From: Salinirubellus salinus
GTDB taxonomy: Archaea > Halobacteriota > Halobacteria > Halobacteriales > Haloarculaceae
Direction of reading: 5' to 3'
Assembly (NCBI RefSeq): GCF_025231485.1
Contig: NZ_CP104003.1
Coordinates: 2,976,001 to 3,040,000 of the forward strand
DNA: 64,000 bases
Numbering within the stretch: the stretch's first letter is position 1; every line of letters begins with the position of its first letter. Position numbers and translations under genes: made by a program. Below are positions 40,909-49,561 of the stretch, piece by piece. Under the pieces are notes generated by a model. That model was given only the letters and a program-made list of their open reading frames with translations. It did no database searches and was not told the DNA's origin.

Positions 40909-41742
40909 ATGACCGAGACCCTCCAGACCGGCGGTGACACCGCTCCACCCTCCGTGCCCTCCCGTTCGTGGGGTGAGCGCCTGCGCCGGTTCGGTGTCCT
41001 GTTCCTGCTCGGGACGGTCGGCGTCGTCGCGCTCGTCCGCTCGACCGACCTCGCCACACTCGAGGCGACCGCCGAGGCCGCCGGCCTCCCGGCCGCCGTC
41101 CTCCTCGCCATCAGCGTCGGCCAGTCGCTCGTCCTCCTCTCGCTCGCCGTCGCGGTCGGCCTCTACGCCGCGCCCCGCGTCGGCTTCGAGTCACACCTCC
41201 TCTCACGACTCTCCGAGGGCACGCCGCTGGCCCCCGCGGTCCGCTCGTTCGCCCGGCCCGCGCTCCTCGGCGGGGTCGCGGTCGGGGCGCTCCTGCTCGC
41301 CCTCGATGTCGTGGCGCCGACGCCCGTCGACGGGACGGCCGCACCCACCGTCACCGTCGGCGCGCTGCTCGCCAGCCTCCCCCTCCGGCTGCTCTACGGC
41401 GGCGTGACCGAGGAACTCCTGCTCCGCTGGGGCGTGATGTCGCTCCTCGCGTTCGCCCTGTTCCGGACGGTCGGCCGGCGCGCCGAGGCGCTCTCGCCCG
41501 CGCTGGCGTGGACGGCCATCGTCGGCTCGTCGGTGCTGTTCGGTGTCGGCCACCTCCCCGCCGCGCTGACCGTCTACGGCGCGCTCACGCCAGCGGTGCT
41601 CGCGTTCGTCGTCGGGGGGAACACCCTCGCCGGCCTCGTCTTCGGGTGGCTGTTCTGGCGTCACGGCCTCGAGGCGGCGATGGTGGCCCACGCGCTGGCA
41701 CACGTCGTCGCCGTCGCGGTCGGGTTCCTCTCGCTCGCGTAG
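40909..41742 (+). CDS. CPBP family intramembrane glutamic endopeptidase
   Basis: A 277-residue membrane protein with about eight helices. The Abi/CAAX-protease (CPBP) motifs are present: TEELLLRWG (EExxxR), FGVGHLP and MVAHALAHV. Family members cleave within membranes or process prenylated and peptide substrates; in prokaryotes the substrate is usually unknown. A 30-residue soluble N-terminus precedes the first helix. A TATA-like TTTATCGC near 40880 is about 25 bp before the ATG. Confidence 0.85.
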   Translation: MTETLQTGGDTAPPSVPSRSWGERLRRFGVLFLLGTVGVVALVRSTDLATLEATAEAAGLPAAVLLAISVGQSLVLLSLAVAVGLYAAPRVGFESHLLSRLSEGTPLAPAVRSFARPALLGGVAVGALLLALDVVAPTPVDGTAAPTVTVGALLASLPLRLLYGGVTEELLLRWGVMSLLAFALFRTVGRRAEALSPALAWTAIVGSSVLFGVGHLPAALTVYGALTPAVLAFVVGGNTLAGLVFGWLFWRHGLEAAMVAHALAHVVAVAVGFLSLA

Positions 41743-41781
41743 CGGGCGAAGATATACACTCGCCGGCGTCTCCCGGTCGGT

Positions 41782-42882
41782 ATGATGGACCCAGAGCGCC
41801 TCGACCCGCCCGCGCCGACCGTCCCTGACCGGCCCCGCACGTTCCGCTACGACGGCGAGGTGCGCCCCGGCGAGACCCGCCACCTCCGCTACGAGGTGGG
41901 CGAGACGTACCACGGCGCCGCCGTCGAGGTGCCGGTCACCATCGTGAACGGCGCCCGTCCGGGGCCGCGCCTGTTCGTCTCGGCGGCCATCCACGGCGAC
42001 GAACTCAACGGCGTGAAGGTGGCACAGGAGGTGGCGGCGCGCTACGACCCCGACGACCTCGCGGGGACGCTGGTCGTCGTCCACGTCGCCAACGTCCCCG
42101 GCTTCCAGGCCCAGCAACGCTACCTCCCCATCTCCGACCAGGACCTGAACCGGGCGTTCCCCGGTCGCGAGTCCGGGACCACCGCCTCGCGGATGGCCCA
42201 CGCGCTCTGGGAGGCGTTCTACTCGCGGTGTGACCTCGGGCTGGACCTGCACACCTCGACGCGCAACCGGACGACGATGTACCACGTCCGGGCGGACCTG
42301 AGCAGCCCCGACGTGGGGCGACTGGTGTGGGCGTTCGGCGCGAACGTCGCGCTCAACGGGGCGGGCGACGAGGGGTCGCTCCGGAAGGCCGCCACCGAGG
42401 CCGGCATCCCCACCGTCACCGTCGAGATGGGGAAGGCCCACCGCTTCCAGCCGGTCCTGATCGCGAAGGCCGTCGCCGGCATCGACAACGTCCTGCGGAC
42501 CTACGGGATGGTCGACGGCGAGGTGACGGCCCCCGACTGGTTCCTCTCGACGGGCGAACCCGGCGACAAGGCGTGGCTCCGGGCCGACACCGGCGGCCTC
42601 GTCGACATGCAGTGGGGTCCCTACCCGTTCGTCCACACGGGTGAGACCATCTGCACGGTGACCGACCACTTCCGGAAGGAAGAGCGGGTCGTCGAGGCCC
42701 CGTTCACCGGGTTGCTCGTCGGGGTGCTCGAGAACCCCGTCGCGCTGCCGGGCCACCCGCTCTGTCACCTCGTGCGCGTGGACGAGGAGACCGCCGAGGA
42801 GATCGAGCGCGAGATCGCCACCGGCGAGTTCGACGGCTACCGGGCGAACGGGACGGTGTGGCGGGCGCCCGAGCAGACGTGA
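41782..42882 (+). CDS. Succinylglutamate desuccinylase/aspartoacylase family protein
   Basis: A 366-residue zinc-dependent deacylase-like protein (M14-related AspA/AstE group). Zinc ligands are visible in SAAIHGDELNG (His and Glu) and LDLHTST (His). A C-terminal beta domain (about residues 280-340) resembles the family's barrel-like lobe. The substrate is probably an N-acyl amino acid or related amide, not identified. A TATA-like AGATATACAC near 41749-41758 places the transcript start at the ATG at 41782; the second ATG at 41785 is an alternative. Confidence 0.85.
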   Translation: MMDPERLDPPAPTVPDRPRTFRYDGEVRPGETRHLRYEVGETYHGAAVEVPVTIVNGARPGPRLFVSAAIHGDELNGVKVAQEVAARYDPDDLAGTLVVVHVANVPGFQAQQRYLPISDQDLNRAFPGRESGTTASRMAHALWEAFYSRCDLGLDLHTSTRNRTTMYHVRADLSSPDVGRLVWAFGANVALNGAGDEGSLRKAATEAGIPTVTVEMGKAHRFQPVLIAKAVAGIDNVLRTYGMVDGEVTAPDWFLSTGEPGDKAWLRADTGGLVDMQWGPYPFVHTGETICTVTDHFRKEERVVEAPFTGLLVGVLENPVALPGHPLCHLVRVDEETAEEIEREIATGEFDGYRANGTVWRAPEQT

Positions 42883-43022
42883 GTCCGGGCACCCGCAGAC
42901 GCGAGCGATACGGTCGCACCCACGCTCCGCGGTCCGCTGCGCTCACCGCTCCGCCGAGGCGTCTCGCTCCACGCGCCTCCGCGCACCCGAAGTCTAATGT
43001 CTCGGACGCACCTCGCCCCGGT

Positions 43023-43265
43023 ATGGCAGACATCGGCATCGACCTTCCCGACCGGATTCTCACCGAGATAGACCGCCTCGTCGAGCAGGGTGAGTTCCTC
43101 AACCGCGACCAGGCCGTCGAGGAACTGCTGGGGATGGGCGTCTCCGCCTACGAGACGACCACGGACGAGCCGGTCGAGGGCGTCGGCGACGACCCGTTCT
43201 CGCAGGCCGTCGACGACCAGCAGGACCCCGCGATGCGCGACGACGACTTCGGCGGCGGCTACTGA
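43023..43265 (+). CDS. Ribbon-helix-helix (CopG-like) protein
   Basis: An 80-residue protein. The N-terminal 45 residues, MADIGIDLPDRILTEIDRLV then EQGEFLNRDQAVEELLGMG, match a ribbon-helix-helix dimerisation and DNA-binding unit: one strand then two helices. An acidic, low-complexity tail ends in GGGY. It is likely a small transcription regulator; targets unknown. It lies 94 bp upstream of the SCP2-like gene on the same strand. No toxin gene is adjacent, so an antitoxin role is unlikely. Confidence 0.75.
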   Translation: MADIGIDLPDRILTEIDRLVEQGEFLNRDQAVEELLGMGVSAYETTTDEPVEGVGDDPFSQAVDDQQDPAMRDDDFGGGY

Positions 43266-43359
43266 TCCCGCCGGACGTCGCGGGCCCCGACCCACCCACC
43301 GGCTGTACCCGACGACATCCTTTTCTCGTGGCCACGCACACCGTGCGACAGCACACCGC

Positions 43360-44073
43360 ATGAGTCTGTACCCCACGCAGGAGTGGCTGGAGGAGTACGG
43401 CAGACGCCTCGACGAGAACGCCGCGCTGGACGACGTGGCGGCCGGGTGGGGTGTCGGCTTCGACGGCGGCATCCTGCTGGTCATCACGGACGTCCCCGTC
43501 GAGGAGACGACGCTCGGTGACCTCCCGCCCGCGGCGCTCGGCGACATCCCCGAGGACATCCGGGCTGGCGTCGCGAACGTCACGCTCGCCGAGGCGCCGA
43601 CGAAGTTCGGCGAGCGCCTCCGCCCCTCGCTCCCCGCCGTGGTCCAGGACCTGCTCTACCAGGTCGAGACGTACGTCGACGACGGGACGGTGTACGCCTA
43701 CGTCGGGCTGGAGAGCGGCCGCTGTACCGGCGTCGAGTTGCTGGAATCCCCCGACGACCGGGAGACGGGGTTCGCCGTCCGAGCCACCTGCCGGGAGTGG
43801 CAGCGCCTCGTCGACGGCCGGCCCGCGCTCTCGGCGCTCCTCGGCGGCGACCTGCGCATCGAGGGGAACCCCGCCCGTATCGCCCAGTACGCCACCGTGT
43901 TCCACCTGCTGGCCGACGTGGCCGCCGAGGTGGAGACGACCCACCTGTTCCCGCGCTCGCCGGACCCGCCAGCCGAGCGACTCCTGGACGAGGCCCTGCG
44001 GGGCCCCATCCGCGTCCAGCAGGCGATGCAGCGCAACGCGATGCGCTCGGCCCGCCTGTTCGGGTTCCGGTAG
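43360..44073 (+). CDS. SCP2 sterol-carrier-like domain protein
   Basis: A 237-residue soluble protein starting MSLYPTQEWLEEYGRRLDEN. The central part, VYAYVGLESGRCTGVELLES then FAVRATCREWQRLVDGRPAL and DLRIEGNPARIAQYATVFHL, follows the SCP2 pattern: beta strands, a helix with W..L..G, then a G-L-I-G loop. Such domains bind hydrophobic ligands. The C-terminal 60 residues are helical. Assignment is by pattern recognition and moderate. Confidence 0.6.
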   Translation: MSLYPTQEWLEEYGRRLDENAALDDVAAGWGVGFDGGILLVITDVPVEETTLGDLPPAALGDIPEDIRAGVANVTLAEAPTKFGERLRPSLPAVVQDLLYQVETYVDDGTVYAYVGLESGRCTGVELLESPDDRETGFAVRATCREWQRLVDGRPALSALLGGDLRIEGNPARIAQYATVFHLLADVAAEVETTHLFPRSPDPPAERLLDEALRGPIRVQQAMQRNAMRSARLFGFR

Positions 44074-44121
44074 TCCGGCCGCCGCCGACGCACTCTTGTC
44101 GCTGCCCGTCCGCGGGGGGCC

Positions 44122-44946
44122 ATGGGCACCACAGACACCACTCCCGACTCGCCGATTCCCCGCCTCGGACTGGGGACGTGGCAGAACACCGACTTCGACC
44201 AGTGCCGCGAGAGCGTCAGGACCGCCATCGAGGTGGGCTACCGCCACGTCGACACCGCCGAACTCTACGAGAACGAGCGTCCCGTGGGTGCGGGTGTCGC
44301 CGCGGCCGGCGTCCCGCGCGAGGACGTCTACCTCGCGACGAAGGTGCTCCACCCGCGCGAGGCGGGCGACGTGACGCGTGCTTCCATCCGGGCTGCCGTC
44401 GAGGGCTGTCTCGACCGTCTCGCCGTCGATGCCGTGGACCTGCTCTACGTCCACTGGCCCAGCGACTACGACCTCGACCTCGTCCACAGCACGCTCGCGG
44501 AACTCCGCGACGACGGCCTCACCGACGGCGTCGGCGTCAGCAACTACGAACCAGAGCACGTCGATACGGCCCTCGAGACGGACCCCGCTATCCTCGCGAA
44601 CCAGGTGGAGTGTCACCCGCTGCTCCCGCAGGGCGACCTCCGCGAGCACTGTGCCGACGTGGGCGTCGACGTGGTCGCGTACGCGCCGCTGGCCCACGGC
44701 CACGTCTTCGACGTGCCCGAACTCCAGTCGGTGGCCGAGGACCACGGCGTGAGCGTCCCCCGCGTGACCCTCGCGTGGCTCCGGGCGAAGGGGGTCGCCG
44801 CGGTGCCGAAGGCGACGAGCGAGGCACACGTCCGCGACAACTGGGCCTCGCGTGACCTCGACCTGTCCGACGCGGACGTGGCGACCATCGACGGCATCGA
44901 GCGGACCGAGCGGTTCTTCGACCCAGACTACGCGCCGGACTGGTGA
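44122..44946 (+). CDS. Aldo/keto reductase
   Basis: A 274-residue NADPH-dependent reductase with the aldo/keto reductase barrel. The catalytic tetrad is visible: Asp and Tyr in DTAELYENE, Lys in LATKVLH, and His in YVHWPS. NADPH binding at VAAVPKATSEAHVRDN is typical of 2,5-diketogluconate-reductase-like members. The substrate is a small aldehyde or ketone, not predictable. It ends 74 bp before the 3' end of the tRNA-Tyr gene, which is on the opposite strand. Confidence 0.92.
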   Translation: MGTTDTTPDSPIPRLGLGTWQNTDFDQCRESVRTAIEVGYRHVDTAELYENERPVGAGVAAAGVPREDVYLATKVLHPREAGDVTRASIRAAVEGCLDRLAVDAVDLLYVHWPSDYDLDLVHSTLAELRDDGLTDGVGVSNYEPEHVDTALETDPAILANQVECHPLLPQGDLREHCADVGVDVVAYAPLAHGHVFDVPELQSVAEDHGVSVPRVTLAWLRAKGVAAVPKATSEAHVRDNWASRDLDLSDADVATIDGIERTERFFDPDYAPDW

Positions 44947-45020
44947 GTGCGCGACTCAGTCTTCCGGTGGCGTTCGGTGGAACACTCGCTCACGCTCTCC
45001 GCTTCGCTCGCAGGAGGAAG

Positions 45021-45094
45021 TCCGCTCTCCCCGATTTGAACGGGGGACAAGTCGATCTACAGTCGACTGCTCTACCAAGCTGAGCTAAGAGCGG
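45021..45094 (-). tRNA. tRNA-Tyr (anticodon GTA)
   Basis: A 74-base cloverleaf on the minus strand. Acceptor stem CCGCTCT pairs with AGAGCGG, with discriminator A at 45021. The D-arm region is AGCTCAGCTTGGTAGAGC, the anticodon stem GTCGA/TCGAC encloses loop CTGTAGA (GTA = Tyr), and the T-arm is CCCCCGTTCAAATCGGGGA in approximate form. CCA is not encoded, as usual in archaea, and there is no intron. It is divergent from cdrL. Confidence 0.95.
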
Positions 45095-45190
45095 TCTACC
45101 AGAACGGAGCCGACGGTCGGACTTAACGGTTATCATACCGTCCCGTGTGCCCGACGACAGACAGGTGTCCGACGCCGCGCGAAGTTTCAA

Positions 45191-45222
45191 GTACGACGGA
45201 AGACAAGCGTGTACGACGGATG
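45191..45222 (+). promoter_or_regulatory. 20-bp-period direct repeat overlapping the cdrL start
   Basis: GTACGACGGA occurs at 45191-45200 and again at 45211-45220, the second copy running into the ATG. A TATA-like TTTCAAG lies just upstream, near 45185-45191. Two identical half-sites two helical turns apart at the transcript start suit a dimeric ribbon-helix-helix repressor, possibly CdrL or CdrS itself. Confidence 0.5.
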
Positions 45223-45780
45223 AGCAAGATCACGTTCCGAGCCGACGACGACCTCATCGAGCAGCTGGAGGAGTTCGACGCCTCCAAGAGCGAGGTCATG
45301 CGTGAGGCCCTCCGGGAGTACCTCGGGGAGCCGACGGCTGGGCTCGGGACGCAGTCGACGGCGTCTGACACGTCGTCCGTGGATCCGGCTTCGGGCAGCC
45401 TCGACGAGATGCTGGTCGAACGCATCGACGCGCTCATCGAAGACCGACTGGACGCGTACGACTCGCGGACGGCGCGTAAACCGCAGGATGTGAACGTAAA
45501 CATCACTCTCGACGGCGATTCCGGCAGTGCCGGGGTGTCGGAGGGTGAGGCCCGTAAGACACCCGTGGACGAGGGCGTAAACGAGCCCGAGCCGGAGGCG
45601 AAGACGTGTAAACAGTGCGGCGACGACCTGCCGCCGTCTGCCGTTTACTGCGCCAACTGCGGGGAGAAGGCGAGCCACCGCGTGTTCTGCGACTGCGGGG
45701 ACGAGATCCGCTCAGACTGGGCGTTCTGCCCCTCCTGCGGGCGTCGGACGCCGGCGGCCGATGTGTTAGACAAGTCGTAA
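45220..45780 (+). CDS. cdrL: CdrL: ribbon-helix-helix protein with double zinc ribbon
   Basis: A 186-residue protein. Residues 1-45 (MSKITFRADDDLIEQLEEF then SKSEVMREALREYL) form a ribbon-helix-helix domain, followed by an acidic Ser/Thr linker and a helical segment DEMLVERIDALIEDRLDAYD. The C-terminal double zinc ribbon has CKQCGDDL, CANCGEK, CDCGDE and CPSCGR. In Halobacterium salinarum the CdrS and CdrL regulators are encoded next to ftsZ2 and control cell division; domain order and position here match CdrL. It is followed by a 376-bp spacer and cdrS. Confidence 0.85.
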   Translation: MSKITFRADDDLIEQLEEFDASKSEVMREALREYLGEPTAGLGTQSTASDTSSVDPASGSLDEMLVERIDALIEDRLDAYDSRTARKPQDVNVNITLDGDSGSAGVSEGEARKTPVDEGVNEPEPEAKTCKQCGDDLPPSAVYCANCGEKASHRVFCDCGDEIRSDWAFCPSCGRRTPAADVLDKS

Positions 45781-46156
45781 ACGACGGGCATACGCCCTCG
45801 AGCTGCCGACAGAGTACGAGTACCACCCGTAAGAGATGCACCTCGACGTGCCGGCTCCCGCCCAAACGGGCCGGTCTCGACCGCCGAAATCGGCCTCAGG
45901 GCCGACGTGCGTCTGACGCACGCACGACGGTAAACGGCGTAAATGGCCGTCTCAGGCTGTATACCGCCGTAAGTGTTGTCGTGTCTTACGCTGGTGAAAA
46001 CATTTATAATACAACAGTCTGTGGTAGGAGATGCGTAAGACGGTCGTCTTACAGGGCGTGTGCGGCGGGGTGACTCGCCGCAGCGTGTGCACCCTGGAGA
46101 CACAGTGCGGGCGTGTGCCGCCTCCGTCTTACCGGACCACAAGGGGAAATACCAAA
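45781..46156 (+). promoter_or_regulatory. cdrS-ftsZ2 promoter and leader with GTAAG/CTTAC dyads
   Basis: A TATA box, TTTATAAT at 46003-46010, predicts a transcript start near 46031-46035. Dyad 1, CGTAAG...CTTACG at 45968-45990, ends 12 bp before the TATA box. Dyad 2, GTAAGAC-GGTC-GTCTTAC at 46035-46052, is perfect and covers the predicted start or the first leader bases. Half-sites occur at 45828-45834 (CGTAAGA) and 46126-46132 (GTCTTAC). The remaining leader to the ATG at 46157 holds no other TATA box. Confidence 0.6.
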
Positions 46157-46333
46157 ATGGAGCGTGTGACACTACGGATTCCGAAGCAGCAGATAGATGA
46201 GGTCGAACGGCTTGTCGACACCGGCAAGTTCCCGAACCGCAGCGAGGCGATTCGCGCGGCCGTTCGAGAGATGATCAACGAGGAGGCCGACGACGAGCAG
46301 CCGCCCAAGCGCCGCGGCTGGGCCAAGGTGTAA
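46157..46333 (+). CDS. cdrS: CdrS ribbon-helix-helix regulator of ftsZ2
   Basis: A 58-residue protein that is almost only a ribbon-helix-helix domain: strand [10 protein letters not shown], helix [13 protein letters not shown], helix [15 protein letters not shown], then an acidic/basic tail. It starts one codon before the strand, as expected. In Halobacterium, CdrS regulates ftsZ2 and cell division. The stop is one base before the ftsZ2 ATG, so the two are co-transcribed. An in-frame ATG at 46031, at the predicted transcript start, would add 42 Cys- and Arg-containing residues; the short form fits the family better. Confidence 0.88.
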   Translation: MERVTLRIPKQQIDEVERLVDTGKFPNRSEAIRAAVREMINEEADDEQPPKRRGWAKV

Positions 46334-46334
46334 G

Positions 46335-47543
46335 ATGCAGGACATCGTCAACTCCGCACTCGAGAACGCGGAGAAAGAGAAGCGCGACGTCGACGCGTCG
46401 TCCGACGGGGACGAGTTCGGTGACCCGCGCATCGTCATCATCGGGGCCGGCGGCGCCGGCAACAACACCGTCAACCGCCTGTACAACATCGGCGTCGACG
46501 GTGCCGACACGGTGGCCATCAACACCGACAAGCAGCACCTGAAGATGATCGAGGCCGACACGAAGATCCTCGTCGGCAAGTCGCTCACCCAGGGGCTGGG
46601 TGCCGGTGGCGACCCCTCGATGGGCGAGCGCGCCACCGAGATGGCGCAGGGCACCATCAAGGAGGTCCTCGGTGATGCCGACCTCGTGTTCGTCACGGCC
46701 GGTATGGGTGGCGGGACCGGCACCGGTGCCGCCCCCGTCTGTGCGAAGATCGCCAAGGAGCAGGGCGCCATCGTCGTGGGCATGGTCTCGACGCCGTTCA
46801 ACGTCGAGCGTGCCCGCACGGTGAAGGCCGAGGAGGGGCTGGAGAAGCTCCGCAACGAAGCGGACTCCATCATCGTCCTGGACAACAACCGCCTGCTCGA
46901 CTACGTCCCGAACCTGCCCATCGGCAAGGCGTTCTCGGTGATGGACCAGATCATCGCCGAGACGGTCAAGGGTATCTCCGAGACCATCACCCAGCCGAGC
47001 CTCATCAACCTCGACTACGCGGACATGACGTCCATCATGAACCAGGGCGGCGTGGCCGTGATGCTCGTCGGGGAGACGCAGGACAAGAACAAGACCGAGG
47101 AGGTGGTGAAGGACGCGATGAACCACCCGCTCCTCGACGTCGACTACCGCGGTGCATCGGGGGGACTGGTCCACATCACCGGCGGCCCCGACCTCACGCT
47201 GAAAGAGGCCGAGGGTATCGCCCAGAACATCACCGAGCGGCTCGAGGCCTCCGCGAACGTCATCTGGGGCGCTCGCATCCAGGAGGAGTACAAGGGTAAG
47301 GTGCGGGTCATGGCCATCATGACCGGCGTCCAGTCCGCCCAGATCCTCGGACCGACGACCCAGAAGCAGGCCAACGCCTCCCGCCGCGCCATCGAGGGCG
47401 GCGAGACCGGCGGCCAGCAGGGGAGCTCCGGCTCCTCGTTCGAGGCGAGCGGCAACGGCGGCAGCGGCTCCGTCGACTACGGCGAGACGGACGGCGGCGA
47501 GTCCCAGCTCGAGAAGAACAACGGCCTCGACGTCATCCGATAA
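46335..47543 (+). CDS. ftsZ2: Cell division GTPase FtsZ2
   Basis: A 402-residue tubulin-like GTPase that forms the division ring. Glycine motif [15 protein letters not shown] is near residue 36, the GTP signature [10 protein letters not shown] near residue 131, and the synergy-loop region [11 protein letters not shown] near residue 226. The tail after about residue 350 is Gly/Ser-rich and ends [10 protein letters not shown]. Its place behind cdrS identifies it as FtsZ2, the haloarchaeal paralogue needed for constriction, rather than FtsZ1. Gene order cdrS-ftsZ2 with ncsA nearby matches other haloarchaea. Confidence 0.93.
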   Translation: MQDIVNSALENAEKEKRDVDASSDGDEFGDPRIVIIGAGGAGNNTVNRLYNIGVDGADTVAINTDKQHLKMIEADTKILVGKSLTQGLGAGGDPSMGERATEMAQGTIKEVLGDADLVFVTAGMGGGTGTGAAPVCAKIAKEQGAIVVGMVSTPFNVERARTVKAEEGLEKLRNEADSIIVLDNNRLLDYVPNLPIGKAFSVMDQIIAETVKGISETITQPSLINLDYADMTSIMNQGGVAVMLVGETQDKNKTEEVVKDAMNHPLLDVDYRGASGGLVHITGGPDLTLKEAEGIAQNITERLEASANVIWGARIQEEYKGKVRVMAIMTGVQSAQILGPTTQKQANASRRAIEGGETGGQQGSSGSSFEASGNGGSGSVDYGETDGGESQLEKNNGLDVIR

Positions 47544-47549
47544 CCGACA

Positions 47550-47580
47550 GGTCGAGATTCAAACCTTTCTTTCGGCGGCG
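47550..47580 (+). terminator. T-rich end of the cdrS-ftsZ2 transcript
   Basis: After the ftsZ2 stop comes ATTCAAACCTTTCTTTCGG at about 47556-47574, with two short T-runs of the kind that end archaeal transcripts. There is no strong hairpin. Confidence 0.4.
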
Positions 47581-47670
47581 GTGTACTGCGATTAGCGAGA
47601 TTACTTCTAGCGCAGTCTGTCTGACATCCGTCACACGACCGGCGGACGGACGTCTGTCGCGTGGCGTGTA

Positions 47671-48492
47671 TTACGCCGACTCGGCGGCCCGTTCGGGGGT
47701 CGCCGGCAGGCCGTCGGCCGCCTCCACCAGCGAGCGGAACCGTTCGACGAACCGGGCGGCCGGTGCGCCGTCGACGGTGTCGTGGTCGACGCTGACCGTC
47801 ACCGCGAGGAACTCGTGCGGTTCGACGGTCCCGGCCTCGTCGAAGGCCGGTCGCTCGGCGATACCCCCCACGGTCAGTTGCACCGGGTAGTTCGTGATGG
47901 GCACTCCCCACCCGCCGCCGGAGCCGAACATCCCGAGCGAGGTGACACAGGCCGTCCCGGCCGTCTCCCGCCACCGGTGGGGGAAGAGGTGTGGCAGGCG
48001 GTAGATCTGTCGGCGGACGATCCTGGGGAGCCGGAGTAGCCACGGGAGCCACCGCGACCGCTGGGTGGCGTCAGGTTCGCGCTGACGGGTCCGGATGGCC
48101 GCCGTGATGGCCTCGACGGACTCGTGGCCCGCGTCGCGGACGACGAACGGGACGCCGGTCCGGGTCCCGCCGACCTCGCTCTCGACGAGGACGGCCACGT
48201 CCACCGTCTCGAAGACCACCAGTCGTCCCCGCCAGTCGCGGTAGGCCTGCACCTCGGGGTGCTCGCGCAGCGCCCGCGCGAAGCAGTGGACGACGAACGC
48301 GGTGAACGAGAGGTCCTCCCCGGTCGCGGCCTCGTGGGCGTGGATGCGGCGACGTGCCTCCGTGACGTCGAACTCCACGAGACCGTGGATGGTGTGTCGA
48401 CGGTGGCCCATCGCCACCGCGTCGACGACGGCCCGCCGTCGGAGCGGGAACGGTTCGACCCGGACGTCGTCAGCTGACGTGCGCTGGTTCAT
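47671..48492 (-). CDS. Stand-alone 2-oxoacid dehydrogenase E2-type acyltransferase
   Basis: A 273-residue protein with the catalytic domain of dihydrolipoamide acyltransferases: RRAVVDAVAMGHRRHTIHGL, then VTSLGMFGSGGGWGVP and the active-site VSVDHDTVDGAPAARF near residue 238. It has no lipoyl or peripheral-subunit-binding domain, so it is not a normal E2. It belongs to the chloramphenicol-acetyltransferase-like fold, and the acyl acceptor is unknown. It is convergent with ftsZ2. Confidence 0.8.
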   Translation of the reverse strand: MNQRTSADDVRVEPFPLRRRAVVDAVAMGHRRHTIHGLVEFDVTEARRRIHAHEAATGEDLSFTAFVVHCFARALREHPEVQAYRDWRGRLVVFETVDVAVLVESEVGGTRTGVPFVVRDAGHESVEAITAAIRTRQREPDATQRSRWLPWLLRLPRIVRRQIYRLPHLFPHRWRETAGTACVTSLGMFGSGGGWGVPITNYPVQLTVGGIAERPAFDEAGTVEPHEFLAVTVSVDHDTVDGAPAARFVERFRSLVEAADGLPATPERAAESA

Positions 48493-48556
48493 GCCGTACT
48501 GGAGCGCGCCGGGGGAGAACAGCGGTCGGTTGGCGCGCGCTACGTTCGGGCCCCGG

Positions 48557-49561
48557 TCAGTCGTCGCTCTCGCTCACGTCCGCCCCGGCCCCCGCCTCGT
48601 GGACGGACGCCACCAGCTGGCACTTCCGACACAGGTCACGCGTCGTCGGCGCGCCACACCGCTCGCACTCGCCCAGCGGCGGGCTCCCGTCGTCGCGGCT
48701 GGCCTCGCTCGCCAGCCGGGCGAGTTCCTCGTAGCCCGCGAGGATGGAGTGCCGCGTGCCAGGGTGGTTCTCCTCGAGTTTCAGGAGGAGGTCGCGGATC
48801 TCGCCGCGGTAGGCCTCGCTCGCGTGCGGGCACTCGGCCATGTGGACCGGCAGGTCCGCGAGGTGCGCGTATAGGGCGACCTCCTTCTCGGGCACGTCCC
48901 GGAGCGGCTTGGCCCGGGGGACGAACCGCTCGTCGTGGTCGGTCGAGCGGTCGGGGAACGCGCCCAGCGACGCGTCGAAGTGTTTCGCGACCTGGTTCAC
49001 GTCGCCCGAGAGGAAGTTCATCAGCGCGGTCTGTGCCTCGTCGTCGAGGTTGTGGCCGGTCAGGAGCTTGTCCGCGCCCAACTCGTCGGCGTAGCGTTCG
49101 AGGACATCCCGTCGGAACACCCCGCAGTACGCGCAGGGGGCCATCCCTTCCGGGTCCGCCTCGGCCACGTCGTCCATCCGGAGGTCGAACTCGTCCTCGT
49201 AGGCGACGACCTCGTGGTCGATACCGAGGGCCTCGGTGAGTTCGAGACAGGCGTCCAGCGAGGCGTCGCGGTAGCCCTCGATGCCCTCGTGGATGGTCAG
49301 CGCGACCAGTTCGACGCGGGGGTCCTGCGCGAACACGTCGTGGAGGATGTGCGTGAGGACGACGCTGTCCTTCCCGCCGGAGAGGCCGACGACCCACGTC
49401 TCCGGGTCCTCCGGCGTGGCGCGCTGGGGGAGGAGGTCGTCCTCGCGGACCCGGCGGCGCACCCGCTTGTCCACCGACCGCAGGAAGTGCGCCTCGCAGA
49501 GGTGGAGCCCCGAGTACGCCGCGTGGGTGACGGCCGGGTCGCCACACTTGTCGCAGTCCAT
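48557..49561 (-). CDS. ncsA: tRNA 2-thiolation protein NcsA
   Basis: A 334-residue PP-loop ATPase of the Ncs6/TtuA/CTU1 family that adenylates U34 for 2-thiouridine formation. N-terminal zinc motif CDKCGDP...CEAHF, PP-loop LSGGKDSVV near residue 60, central CAYCGVFRR (iron-sulfur or active-site cysteines), and C-terminal zinc motif CERCGAP...CRKC are all present. In Haloferax NcsA accepts sulfur from the ubiquitin-like SAMP2. Its position near ftsZ2 is conserved in haloarchaea. Confidence 0.93.
   Translation of the reverse strand: MDCDKCGDPAVTHAAYSGLHLCEAHFLRSVDKRVRRRVREDDLLPQRATPEDPETWVVGLSGGKDSVVLTHILHDVFAQDPRVELVALTIHEGIEGYRDASLDACLELTEALGIDHEVVAYEDEFDLRMDDVAEADPEGMAPCAYCGVFRRDVLERYADELGADKLLTGHNLDDEAQTALMNFLSGDVNQVAKHFDASLGAFPDRSTDHDERFVPRAKPLRDVPEKEVALYAHLADLPVHMAECPHASEAYRGEIRDLLLKLEENHPGTRHSILAGYEELARLASEASRDDGSPPLGECERCGAPTTRDLCRKCQLVASVHEAGAGADVSESDD

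Noticed and set aside
43023-43265. Antitoxin of a toxin-antitoxin pair (ribbon-helix-helix protein)
   Set aside because: The neighbours are an aspartoacylase-like enzyme and an SCP2-like protein; neither resembles a toxin.
45021-45094. tRNA-Tyr as an integration (att) site
   Set aside because: No integrase, no repeated tRNA 3' end and no foreign-looking gene nearby.
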